Part shown: positions 23,967-31,789 of the stretch, one piece after another
How positions within the stretch are numbered: the stretch's first letter is position 1
How the letters are laid out: the number at the start of each line of letters is the position of its first letter
Virus record (IMG/VR): IMGVR_UViG_3300033064_006579
Coordinates: 1-64,000 of that record
From: a virus
Reading direction: 5' to 3' (one strand)
Length of the DNA: 64,000 bases
Notes under the pieces: model-generated
Seen by the model: only the letters and a program-made list of their open reading frames with translations
The model's database searches: none
What the model was told of the DNA's origin: nothing
Translations under genes and position numbers: made by a program

Positions 23967-25003
23967 TATAAACACACCAGATATTTAAATTTACCACTGA
24001 TAAACAAACCTTTTCTATCGCCATATTTCATTGTTCTTACATCGCAATTTTCCAATAGGCTCTTTAAGAACAGTGGCGAGATACTAAACTCTATAGGCTC
24101 GCTCGTAAACTTCACACTGGACTCGACCGTTATCTCGCCAACATCTTTCTTTTTGCTACTGACAACTAATTTATCAGTGGCAATTTTAAAAAGAACCATA
24201 TCGTCAGACACAACGGCAGAATCGTCTAAAACCACAGAAGCCAAGCCAATCGTTTCCAATAAATCTCCTGGAAGCCTTAGATTAACACCTTTGAAGTCAA
24301 ACAAGTCTAAATAGCTGGGAAATTCATCGATTTCTACCCTGGAGCAAAAATGAACGTCTTTGTTTTCTCCTCTAAACAACACCCATTCAGAACTTAAATA
24401 AAACTCGTCTACATCAAACTTAGCCAGCTCTTCGGCGCAATTAGCTCTGATCAAAAAATCGCATCCAATATCCTCGGGTAGACTATAAATACCAATCCTC
24501 GAATCGTCGGAGGCGATGACGTGCTGTCCCGAAACGCAAATGTAGTTCAAAACACTCCTCACATCGCGAGAGACAGAGAAAGAACACAAACCCAACGCCT
24601 CTAAAAATTCAGAAGGTAGTGGCCGCCAGTCTAAATCTTCATCTAAGACAAACTTCAAATTTTCTTTAAAAACTTTGCCGACTCCTCCATATTCATCTAA
24701 AGATAACGAAACAAATTTCCCCTTGATCTTACCGCATTTAGCGACTAAATTCTTATCTTCCAAAGTTAATTCAATTTCCTTGTCGCCGACACGGGATACA
24801 AAATTATAGAATTCCTTAGAGGAGACAGAGCAAGAGAAATCCGTCTCGAGTTTATGCCAAACACAAATTCGATCGTTATAAGTTAAAATCATGTCACCAG
24901 TGAAAACGAAATGGGTAGCTTGTTGAATAATATCTTTTTGAGCCAACCCTGGTCTCACTTTAATCAATATTTTAGCCAAATCTTTTCCGTTAATCTTGGT
25001 CAT
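23966..25003 (-). CDS. dnaN: DNA polymerase sliding clamp (DnaN-like)
   Basis: 345 residues from ATG at 25003, with GGAGG 6 nt upstream. Although divergent, three clamp-like repeats can be seen: an N-terminal INGKDLAKILIKVRPGL, a middle VIASDDSRIGIYSLPEDIG (the 'A-T-D-x-x-R-L' block of DnaN), and EIDEFPSYLDLF (the 'G-x-F-P-x-Y' block). It is directly upstream of and coupled to the polymerase, and the loader AAA+ subunit lies downstream. Confidence 0.82.
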   Translation of the reverse strand: MTKINGKDLAKILIKVRPGLAQKDIIQQATHFVFTGDMILTYNDRICVWHKLETDFSCSVSSKEFYNFVSRVGDKEIELTLEDKNLVAKCGKIKGKFVSLSLDEYGGVGKVFKENLKFVLDEDLDWRPLPSEFLEALGLCSFSVSRDVRSVLNYICVSGQHVIASDDSRIGIYSLPEDIGCDFLIRANCAEELAKFDVDEFYLSSEWVLFRGENKDVHFCSRVEIDEFPSYLDLFDFKGVNLRLPGDLLETIGLASVVLDDSAVVSDDMVLFKIATDKLVVSSKKKDVGEITVESSVKFTSEPIEFSISPLFLKSLLENCDVRTMKYGDRKGLFISGKFKYLVCL

Positions 25004-25169
25004 TATCAACCTCCTCTGCAACTTCCATTATGTTATGACAAGCTTTGAGATAATAAAAAGACAATAGACGGCAATAATGATTGGAATTTTCAAGGGCAAA
25101 ATCACACATCTTTCTCTCCTTGTCTTTGCTGGCCATCAAAGGAAAATTTCCTGCAAAATAAATATGCAT
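24990..25169 (-). CDS. IYFAG mini-protein, copy 1
   Basis: 59 residues from ATG at 25169, overlapping the dpdA stop as TAATG. It begins MHIYFAGNFPLMASK, has a charged middle and then CRLLSFYYLKA. The pattern IYFAG ... RLLSFYY is shared with the genes at 27196, 31058 and 31230. In longer DpdA-like transglycosylases the same kind of segment forms the N-terminal strand and first helix, so this may be a detached N-terminal piece. Direct coupling to dpdA supports that idea. Confidence 0.65.
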   Translation of the reverse strand: MHIYFAGNFPLMASKDKERKMCDFALENSNHYCRLLSFYYLKACHNIMEVAEEVDNDQD

Positions 25170-26167
25170 TATCCCCTCCCAAATCGTTTCTTTTTCAATT
25201 GAAAAGGCCAGGGCCACTCGGGAGATTCCTGCTCGAACCTTATAAAATAGAGGAAATTCATTTCATCCCTCAAGGGATAGTCGTTAATGACACCCCATTC
25301 TATAACCCTCTCTATTTCATAATCATGCAATTTCAATTGATCGTCGTTTAACCACTTCTCGTTCTTGCTCTTATCCAGCTCATAACCTTCGTAGACCTCA
25401 ATGAATTCAGATACTCCTATCTTTCGATCTTCCTCATCGAGGTACTTCAAAATCTGCTTTCTCTCCATATCCGAAAAAGAATTATAATGCTTTCCATCTT
25501 GTTTTTGACAGGGCTGGCGGGTAGAGAAGGCCACTCTCAAGGGGTCCTCTTCATAATAACACCACTGCCCGTTCCTAAACCTCGGAACCAAAACAATTCC
25601 AAATCTTCCATAGAGAACCCACGAAGTCGAATCCACCGAATACCAAGGATACCTTCTCATTAAATCAGTCGAGGTAACAGCAAAGCCGTGAACTTTGACT
25701 TTTGGCATGCCATCTTTATCGACCAAATGATTGAACCAAATGTTATCTAACATTGGCACAACCACCGGCACGGGATTAGGGACAATACCGCCAAGGGCGA
25801 TATACTTGTGCCCTTTATCCAAATACATTTTTAGCCATTTAGTATCGCTACCCAAATGAAAAACAGGGATAGGTTTCAACCCTTCTTTTTCCAAATACTG
25901 CTGATTTTCCCAAGTCTTCTCTGGGTTATTAATTACGTCAAAATTGGCGTAGACTTCAAATCGCTTCTCTTCTCTCTTTAGAAAGTCAACATATTTTTCT
26001 AAATACTTTCGATAGTCAGCCGACTCTAAAAAACTATAATCGTCATGCCTCCTATCGCCCATATGAGCACCAGTATGAACCCCTTTAGTCTTATCGGCCC
26101 TCATATACTGATTGTACAATGAGGGCGCACCGCAGTCCAAAAACATCTTTAAAGCTTTCTTAGCCAT
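25169..26167 (-). CDS. dpdA: DpdA-family DNA guanine transglycosylase
   Basis: 332 residues. MFLDCGAPSLYNQYMR near the N-terminus corresponds to the 'LDSGAF-s-A' strand of TGT/DpdA proteins; VYANFDVINNPEKTWENQQY, LKPIPVFHLGSD, YIALGGIVPNPVP and VKVHGFAVTSTDLMRRYPWY (then SVDSTSW) are typical of the phage DpdA branch, including the TIM-barrel strand ends. The family exchanges guanine in DNA for a 7-deazaguanine base, protecting against restriction. The protein begins directly at the 'LDCGA' strand, lacking an IYFAG-type N-terminus that other members carry; four such segments are encoded separately nearby. Confidence 0.85.
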   Translation of the reverse strand: MAKKALKMFLDCGAPSLYNQYMRADKTKGVHTGAHMGDRRHDDYSFLESADYRKYLEKYVDFLKREEKRFEVYANFDVINNPEKTWENQQYLEKEGLKPIPVFHLGSDTKWLKMYLDKGHKYIALGGIVPNPVPVVVPMLDNIWFNHLVDKDGMPKVKVHGFAVTSTDLMRRYPWYSVDSTSWVLYGRFGIVLVPRFRNGQWCYYEEDPLRVAFSTRQPCQKQDGKHYNSFSDMERKQILKYLDEEDRKIGVSEFIEVYEGYELDKSKNEKWLNDDQLKLHDYEIERVIEWGVINDYPLRDEMNFLYFIRFEQESPEWPWPFQLKKKRFGRG

Positions 26168-27209
26168 TTGCTCTCCTCATGATATTAATCATTTTTGGAA
26201 TTGCTGCTTCTCCCTTTTCGATCAAAACCCTCCTATTGTTTATTAATGAGTGCCTGTAATAGGCAGGACCTTCGATATACAAAGATATCCTTCTCACTAA
26301 ATCCTCAATATCGCTGAATACAAAGCGAACGTCATAAAGCTCTGGATAACTCAAGCGATTGGGGACAAAGGGAAGACAGCCTGAGAATGCCGCCTCTTGC
26401 ATCGCGATACCCCAAGTCTCTTGCATAGCAAAAGATACGGCTATCTTGGCTTTCTGTAAGGATCTGTAGTAATAGATCTTCTTCTCACTCTCTGTAAGAA
26501 GACCACTTTGTTTATTCCAGTCGTCCATTGTTCTGATAAAGCGCCAATCGTTAAAAAGACCCGTCTCTTTGAGTTTCTCTTCGAGGGTTGCGAAATCCTC
26601 TGGCACTTTTTCCGGATCCAGCCTGTGAGGAAAAACGACGACGTCCTCTTTTTCATCCCAATCAGTCCCGTATTTCCAATAAATAGGAAAGCCGGTGACG
26701 TGAATCTTTTTAAAATCCACATCGCGAGAGTTTGATAACATTTGCTTATGGAACGAAGTAGCAACAAAAATACCGTCGATAAATTTAAACCACCCGTTTT
26801 CTATATCCTCCGCCCATCGCCCCATGCCCCTTTGAGCAAGAAAATCATAAGGGTCATAGGTACCGGCATGAAGGCAGCCGAATATTTTAAACTCTAACCC
26901 CAAGCCATCTCTAATATAGGCCAACATCTCAATACCAGGAAACCAGAGATCGTGAAAAAAGAAAACATCGCCATCTCTGACACCACCACTATATATCATC
27001 TCGACTATTCTCTGAAGCTGAGTAGCTTTAAAATAATTGGTGCCACAAACATCGAGAAAACTCCCCTCCTCAATTTTACTGGTTAATTGCCGGCCATGAA
27101 TTGTGAGAGCGTCGACATCGAGGCGATTGAATTCTATTGGGAACCATTCATTCCATTGAGATGAATACCGTTCTTCGATATTTTCGATTGGTATGTTAAA
27201 TATTCTCAT
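26160..27209 (-). CDS. GT-B glycosyltransferase (group 1-like)
   Basis: 349 residues from ATG at 27209 (AGGGGAAAG before it; the longer frame runs into the upstream gene). The C-terminal Rossmann domain has VVVFPHRLDPEKVPEDF and IAVSFAMQETWGIAMQEAAFSG then PNRLSYPELY, the E-x7-E region of GT4 enzymes. VFFFHDLWFPGIEMLAYI and IFGCLHAGTYDPYDF build the N-terminal domain. It is enclosed by the deazaguanine genes, so it may decorate the modified base, but a cell-surface target is also possible. Confidence 0.72.
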   Translation of the reverse strand: MRIFNIPIENIEERYSSQWNEWFPIEFNRLDVDALTIHGRQLTSKIEEGSFLDVCGTNYFKATQLQRIVEMIYSGGVRDGDVFFFHDLWFPGIEMLAYIRDGLGLEFKIFGCLHAGTYDPYDFLAQRGMGRWAEDIENGWFKFIDGIFVATSFHKQMLSNSRDVDFKKIHVTGFPIYWKYGTDWDEKEDVVVFPHRLDPEKVPEDFATLEEKLKETGLFNDWRFIRTMDDWNKQSGLLTESEKKIYYYRSLQKAKIAVSFAMQETWGIAMQEAAFSGCLPFVPNRLSYPELYDVRFVFSDIEDLVRRISLYIEGPAYYRHSLINNRRVLIEKGEAAIPKMINIMRRANG

Positions 27210-27387
27210 CTTTCCCCTGCTCGTCAACCATTTCGACCCAATCGGCATAGTTCTTCTTTGCACTGAAAGCGTAGGCTTCTTTCTCACCAGAGAGAGCAAA
27301 GAAAGAAAATAGACGATTGGCTTGAAACTTCCTTAGAACCGCCTCTCTTTTCTTTCCCATACCTATACCGGCAAAGTAGATTATCAC
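27196..27387 (-). CDS. IYFAG mini-protein, copy 2
   Basis: 63 residues. The start is GTG at 27387, overlapping the previous stop (GTGA). Sequence begins VIIYFAGIGMGKKREAV and continues with NRLFSFFALSGE, then an acidic tail. It matches the IYFAG ... RL-x-SF pattern of the three other copies. Its end overlaps the glycosyltransferase start by 14 nt. Confidence 0.6.
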   Translation of the reverse strand: MIIYFAGIGMGKKREAVLRKFQANRLFSFFALSGEKEAYAFSAKKNYADWVEMVDEQGKDENI

Positions 27388-27566
27388 TCTTCTTCTACTT
27401 CTTTCTTCCAGAATTCATAATGAGCCTTACAATTGGCCACACCGGTTTCTATCTGTCCCCACGACATCTTCACTTTACACTCTTCTTGAGAACCAGCCCA
27501 TATCGCTTCAGAAATATATCTACCCTTTCCAATACTTTCCCCAGAATCGCCAAAATAAATCTTCAT
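27384..27566 (-). CDS. Small protein, divergent relative of IYFAG family
   Basis: 60 residues, MKIYFGDSGESIGKGRYISE, then a helical, charged C-terminus. Only the first strand (KIYFG) resembles the IYFAG copies; the RLLSFYY block is missing. GGAGGTAAT precedes the ATG, which overlaps the radical SAM stop (ATGA). Function unknown. Confidence 0.5.
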   Translation of the reverse strand: MKIYFGDSGESIGKGRYISEAIWAGSQEECKVKMSWGQIETGVANCKAHYEFWKKEVEEE

Positions 27567-28861
27567 ATTACCTCCAACCTCGCACAGATTGCAAGATACA
27601 TCGCTGCTTGCGCCAGAGTTATGCCATACTGGCTACGAATAGACTTTAATATATCAAATACTTTACCGTCGCCAAATTGAATTGAGTCGGGAAGATTATA
27701 AAGATCGAACCACTTGTAATCTTCTTCAACAACTTCCCTCTTCTTCTCCACTACATCCTCTATAAACGAGTGAGGGAGAAAACTGGGAATAAGCCTAATT
27801 GGCCTATCGGAGACGAATATGCCTTCGCTCCCAAGTTCATCAAAACCCTTCGTACCATGATAAGGCTGGAAAAATTGCCCTAACCCACCGCGGGTAGAAT
27901 TAGTGGCTATCCTACCATACAACGTGCCAATGTCGTGCCCATTCTTATCCAAGAACCTACCAGTCTCGTTTAACGTAGATATTGTTTCTCCGGGAAAAAA
28001 TGTCAGCGTGAGCCAAAATATATCCGCACCACTTATTTCATCAGCCAAAGCCTCACATTGAGAGAAAGATGGCTTACCCATTTCCTTAGTCAAGAAAGGA
28101 TCTGCAGTCTCCATACCAACCTCAATCAACTTCGCCCCAGAATCAATGAGTGCAGTATTTCCAAAAGTCTTAATAAACCTTCTCACACTATCTACGCTCC
28201 CAAGCGCGATAAATTTCATATTTTTAGAAGAGGCGTGTTCTAATATCCTGCCCGCCCGGTCGGTATCGTAAAAAAAATCCTCATCTGTAAAATGAATATT
28301 TTTGACGCCGAGAGATTGGCAAGCATTAAGAACTTCTTTGACTTTTTCAACAGGGGTGGAAAGCCTCTGGTGACCGCAGTTCACAGAGGAAGGGCAGAAC
28401 GAACACTTCCTCGGACACCCATAAGAAGTAAATAAAGGGTAGACTTGCCCAGAATACTTCTTAAGATGCATATCGCAATCGCTCAATAATATATATTTGA
28501 AATGCGAATAATGTGCCGGATACGCTTCGATACCTCTCAAAACAAGATAATCAGTCACTCGATAAACAGGGAGTTTATAATACTCGACTAAAGGGTAGAA
28601 ACCAAAAAAACCCCTTTTACCCTTGAGAAATTGATTCAGAATAAAGCAGATATCTAATTGAGGATAGGACCAAAGAGCCACTAAATAATGATTGGCTTTG
28701 GGAAGGGAGTCTAATTCTGCTGCTGTAAAGTTTTCAACAATGCCTACATCAACTCCGTCGCTCTTCAACGCAGAGTAAAGAATATAGGGAAGGTAACAAA
28801 AACTACCTCGATTAAATTCAGTCGAGGCGGGGTCTATAATTAAAACATCATAGTCGATCAT
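27563..28861 (-). CDS. B12-domain-type radical SAM protein
   Basis: 432 residues. LFTSYGCPRKCSFCPSSVNC holds the CxxxCxxC cluster (Cys near 150, 154, 157) for the 4Fe-4S centre. The order of an N-terminal Rossmann-like segment (DYDVLIIDPAST, YLVALWSYPQLD) and GVKNIHFTDEDFFYD, AKLIEVGMETAD is that of cobalamin-binding radical SAM enzymes (methyltransferases or MiaB/HpnR-like). The N-terminal part is shorter than a true B12 domain. Placed among deazaguanine genes it may alkylate or rearrange the modified base; this is inference. Confidence 0.75.
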   Translation of the reverse strand: MIDYDVLIIDPASTEFNRGSFCYLPYILYSALKSDGVDVGIVENFTAAELDSLPKANHYLVALWSYPQLDICFILNQFLKGKRGFFGFYPLVEYYKLPVYRVTDYLVLRGIEAYPAHYSHFKYILLSDCDMHLKKYSGQVYPLFTSYGCPRKCSFCPSSVNCGHQRLSTPVEKVKEVLNACQSLGVKNIHFTDEDFFYDTDRAGRILEHASSKNMKFIALGSVDSVRRFIKTFGNTALIDSGAKLIEVGMETADPFLTKEMGKPSFSQCEALADEISGADIFWLTLTFFPGETISTLNETGRFLDKNGHDIGTLYGRIATNSTRGGLGQFFQPYHGTKGFDELGSEGIFVSDRPIRLIPSFLPHSFIEDVVEKKREVVEEDYKWFDLYNLPDSIQFGDGKVFDILKSIRSQYGITLAQAAMYLAICARLEVI

Positions 28862-29207
28862 AAAACACCTCTACACCATTCTCGTCGTCCTCGAACACAG
28901 AGACGTAATTAGCCGCGAATATTGAGGCGAACTCGTCAGCAATCGTCTCACACGACTTAGAACCTATATCTTTTCCCTCCCAGCGATCCTGAATATAAGA
29001 ATGAATCTCGTTTTTCATCCTTATAAACTCGATATCTCTATCCGTATGGGTAACAGGGAATTTAAGTGTGAGGTGGAAGATGTGCCTATGAGGATGTTGC
29101 AGAAAAAGAACCTCTTCAAAAGGGCAGGCGGGCCAGCAATGAACGGCTGAAAATTGAGTTTTTACAACTACATTTCTCGTTACCATCACGGCTTCTACCT
29201 TCCCCAT
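28848..29207 (-). CDS. QueD-like protein, DpdL candidate
   Basis: 119 residues. TQFSAVHCWPACPFEEVLFLQHPHRH then IFHLTLKF carries His ligands (H in SAVH, H-x-H in HPHRH) arranged like the zinc site of 6-pyruvoyltetrahydropterin synthase (QueD), though the spacer differs and the usual catalytic Cys is not at the same place. The true QueD is a separate gene at 31415. Second QueD-like proteins in deazaguanine phages include the predicted 7-carboxy-7-deazaguanine decarboxylase DpdL; that is my best guess. It overlaps the radical SAM start by 14 nt. Confidence 0.55.
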   Translation of the reverse strand: MGKVEAVMVTRNVVVKTQFSAVHCWPACPFEEVLFLQHPHRHIFHLTLKFPVTHTDRDIEFIRMKNEIHSYIQDRWEGKDIGSKSCETIADEFASIFAANYVSVFEDDENGVEVFYDRL

Positions 29208-29791
29208 TAGTGCTCTTTATCAAAGAGGGATATTTTGATCAAATCGTAACCCTTTTGTTCTAAAAATTTATCTGTGGCGAAGACGCCTTGGACAGAGGAG
29301 GTGGTCATACCTCCGCCACCGTACTGCTTCACCCCGCGACATCTCATACAAGAATGGATACCCCTCATCACGACCATTGTGCCGCTTGGACGAACGTTAT
29401 TTTGAAGCGCCTCGGCGACCTCACAACATAAAGACTCTTGAAGTTGAGGGCGACTGGCGAAATGGTTAATGAGGCGCGCGCATTTGGAGGCCCCTAACAA
29501 TTCAGCCTTTGGTATATAAAGGACCCAAGCATGCCCTGTGAACGGCAGGAAATGATGCGCACAAGTGGAAATAAAATATACCCTATCCAACATGATAATC
29601 TGACTATAATTCCGATTATTAGGTGAAAGCTTATAATCATCAAACTCGCTGTCTATACAAGAGAAGAACTCTTGGCAGAACATTCGAGCCACCCTGTTGG
29701 GGGTATCTTTAAGGTTGGGATCAGACAAGTCCAACCCCAACCCTTCTTCCATCAACTTTCTAAAATGAGATTCGACCACCTTTGGGTTCAT
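29207..29791 (-). CDS. folE: GTP cyclohydrolase I
   Basis: 194 residues. The active-site blocks are clear: LKDTPNRVARMFCQEF, ISTCAHHFLPFTGHAWVLYI (zinc Cys and His), GASKCARLINHFASRPQLQE (catalytic stretch) and MVVMRGIHSCMRCRGVKQYG with the second zinc Cys. It makes dihydroneopterin triphosphate from GTP, the first step to 7-deazaguanines. Overlaps the QueD-like start by one base. Confidence 0.93.
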   Translation of the reverse strand: MNPKVVESHFRKLMEEGLGLDLSDPNLKDTPNRVARMFCQEFFSCIDSEFDDYKLSPNNRNYSQIIMLDRVYFISTCAHHFLPFTGHAWVLYIPKAELLGASKCARLINHFASRPQLQESLCCEVAEALQNNVRPSGTMVVMRGIHSCMRCRGVKQYGGGGMTTSSVQGVFATDKFLEQKGYDLIKISLFDKEH

Positions 29792-29793
29792 GA

Positions 29794-30306
29794 TTAACCC
29801 GCGGCAGCAATACTTTTGTAAGTTTTAACGCGCTTCTTCGCAAAGTCTGCATTGGTATTACCCTTCTCTGCATACCTTGCGATAAAAACCGCCTCAATCT
29901 CCTCATCGGTTTTCTTTTCTTTGAGCAGCGACTTCATCAAATCGATATTGCTCAACTTCTTCCCTTCCGCTTCCTCCCTGGCCTCTCCATCGGCCTCTGC
30001 TTCTCCAGCAGGGTCGCCTTCAGTCAAATCCATTTTGGAGTCTTCGATGACATCAACATAAGAATTATAGAGCTTGACGACATCTGGAGGGATGAGCTTC
30101 TCTTGCTCTGTTCCCTCATCGACGGACTCGAAGCTGACTATAAAGCCCTTTACAATCGCCTCTTTTTTCTTCGCAACGAAAGCGATTTTATCGTCACCAA
30201 GGGCGCCGCAGTCATTCAAGCCCTTACACGCCGCCTTCAACGCCACAAAATCAAAACCCTCTACCTTCACCACTTTTTCAATCTGTGTTTCTGTCAACTT
30301 TGCCAT
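29794..30306 (-). CDS. Hypothetical acidic protein
   Basis: 170 residues from ATG at 30306, with GGAG 9 nt before it. N-terminal half looks globular (GFDFVALKAACKGLNDCGAL); a strongly acidic Ala/Glu linker (PAGEAEADGEAREEAEG) leads to a helical C-terminus (DEEIEAVFIARYAEKGNTNA). First gene after promoter B. The linker and C-terminal helix resemble small DNA-binding 'HTH-like' phage proteins, but no family can be named. Confidence 0.55.
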   Translation of the reverse strand: MAKLTETQIEKVVKVEGFDFVALKAACKGLNDCGALGDDKIAFVAKKKEAIVKGFIVSFESVDEGTEQEKLIPPDVVKLYNSYVDVIEDSKMDLTEGDPAGEAEADGEAREEAEGKKLSNIDLMKSLLKEKKTDEEIEAVFIARYAEKGNTNADFAKKRVKTYKSIAAAG

Positions 30307-30360
30307 TTCTACTCTCCTTTTCAATAATTTTTAGTTTCATTTTCATTTTCACTTTACCTA

Positions 30361-30400
30361 CATTATAATGAATATCTACTGAGCCCTGAAAAAATAGATT
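30361..30400 (-). promoter_or_regulatory. Phage promoter B (conserved motif)
   Basis: Minus strand: T-run, then CTCAGTAGATATTCAT and TATAAT (plus coordinates 30362-30367). Shares the arrangement of promoters A and C. The leader to the downstream start is about 50 nt. Confidence 0.65.
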
Positions 30401-30417
30401 TCCCCTCCTTTCGTTTT

Positions 30418-31071
30418 TTATTTTTCATCGCTCTCGCCGCAATCGGGCCATATAATCTTATGTATCTGTAAATTCAAGATAACATCAGAAAGACCAGCGA
30501 CTTGAATCCATTTAACCAGCGAGCTCGGATCTAAATCACAGGGTGAATAAACAAATTGAGCAAGACATCCCTTACTCTCGAATTCGAGCTTTTTCCTATT
30601 TGCCTCTCGAAAATCTTCAGCAGTCTGTATCACAAATTTAACAAAATCATTTCTCCTCAAAGCACAGAACACGGTGTCAACCATAAAATGTTGACAACCC
30701 GAACTCGGCAATTTATAATCAACCACCCAACTACCAACGCCAAACCCTATCGGATGATAGGAGCCATTTGTTTCGATCGACACCTTATAATCCAATCGAT
30801 AAAGCCTACGAGTCAATTCAAAAACAGCGTCAGTCTGAGCAAGTGGTTCACCCCCAGTAATAGTCAATTTATCAGAAGGATATTTTCGAACTTCTCGAAT
30901 AACATCCTCTGCCGACATCTCGTTACCAGCAGTGAAAGACCGAGCATAAGGAGTATCACAATAGGTACACTCCAAATTACAACCGGCGAACCTAATAAAA
31001 GTAGCTATCCTTCCTTGATGATATGCATTTGCTTCTCCATCGATACTCGAAAATATGCTATAAATCCTCAT
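30418..31071 (-). CDS. queE: 7-carboxy-7-deazaguanine synthase, radical SAM
   Basis: 217 residues. The N-terminus IYSIFSSIDGEANAYHQGR and FIRFAGCNLECTYCDTPYA have the QueE-type CxxxCxxC cluster with the CDT motif; LTITGGEPLAQ is the GGEP loop. It turns carboxy-tetrahydropterin, made by QueD, into 7-carboxy-7-deazaguanine (CDG). Overlaps the next upstream mini-protein gene by 14 nt. Confidence 0.93.
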   Translation of the reverse strand: MRIYSIFSSIDGEANAYHQGRIATFIRFAGCNLECTYCDTPYARSFTAGNEMSAEDVIREVRKYPSDKLTITGGEPLAQTDAVFELTRRLYRLDYKVSIETNGSYHPIGFGVGSWVVDYKLPSSGCQHFMVDTVFCALRRNDFVKFVIQTAEDFREANRKKLEFESKGCLAQFVYSPCDLDPSSLVKWIQVAGLSDVILNLQIHKIIWPDCGESDEK

Positions 31072-31252
31072 CTTGCTCCTCCCCTTCTTCGGCCAATTGA
31101 TTATAAAGGTTATATATCCATCTCTGATCGCGATTCTTCCCAGTCATATAATAAAAAGAAATCAACCTACCGCTGGTGCGCTTAGCCACAAACCTCTCGA
31201 CCCCTTTAAGCCTCGCCCCGCCACCAAGATTACCGGCAAAGTAAATCCTCAT
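31058..31252 (-). CDS. IYFAG mini-protein, copy 3
   Basis: 64 residues from ATG at 31252 (AAAGGAAAAGTG before it). MRIYFAGNLGGGARLKGVER, then SGRLISFYYMTGK and an acidic tail (EEGEEQDEDL). Same pattern as copies 1, 2 and 4. It is flanked by copy 4 and queE. Confidence 0.65.
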   Translation of the reverse strand: MRIYFAGNLGGGARLKGVERFVAKRTSGRLISFYYMTGKNRDQRWIYNLYNQLAEEGEEQDEDL

Positions 31253-31415
31253 CACTTTTCCTTTCGGCCTCTTCGGCCACACCGAGTAAGATCTTCATAT
31301 GGTTTTGGTAATAGAACGATAACAACCTATGAGTTAAACCAATCTCAAATAAACTCTCTTCATTCTCCTTCAATGTTCTTCTTCCTCCAGGGATACCTGC
31401 AAAATATATTTTCAT
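31230..31415 (-). CDS. IYFAG mini-protein, copy 4
   Basis: 61 residues from ATG at 31415 overlapping the queD stop (TAATG; GGAGGG upstream). MKIYFAGIPGGRRTLKENEE, then HRLLSFYYQNHM and a charged end. Closest in layout to copy 1. Tight coupling to queD argues it is translated. Confidence 0.65.
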   Translation of the reverse strand: MKIYFAGIPGGRRTLKENEESLFEIGLTHRLLSFYYQNHMKILLGVAEEAERKSDEDLLCR

Positions 31416-31789
31416 TATTCCCTCCACTCTGCGTATGAGTCGTCGCTTTCCCAAAGCCGTACTCGAATAACTTTCCTGCGATCATCATCCAGATACTTCT
31501 GAAGAACCGCGGCAAACTTAACAACAAGAATTTCTGCCGTAGGATTAAAAGTAAGTTGATTCAAATGTGTATGATCAATGCCTTCAAGCAATTTATCAGT
31601 AACAATTTTTTTCAACTCTCCGAAATCCATAATCATCCCATTGTCGGGGCGATCAAAATCGCTGACTACTTCACCAGCTACTTCAACTTCTAATTTGTAA
31701 TTATGGCCATGAAGATTCTTACACTTTCCTTTATGGCAGGGAAGAATATGAGAACCACAAAAACTAAATATCTTCGTTATCGATACCAT
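31415..31789 (-). CDS. queD: 6-carboxy-5,6,7,8-tetrahydropterin synthase
   Basis: 124 residues. ITKIFSFCGSHILPCHKGKC then KNLHGHNYKLEVEV contains the three zinc histidines and the catalytic cysteine in the QueD order; GMIMDFGELKKIV and LWESDDSYAEW complete the family. It makes carboxy-tetrahydropterin for QueE. Confidence 0.93.
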   Translation of the reverse strand: MVSITKIFSFCGSHILPCHKGKCKNLHGHNYKLEVEVAGEVVSDFDRPDNGMIMDFGELKKIVTDKLLEGIDHTHLNQLTFNPTAEILVVKFAAVLQKYLDDDRRKVIRVRLWESDDSYAEWRE

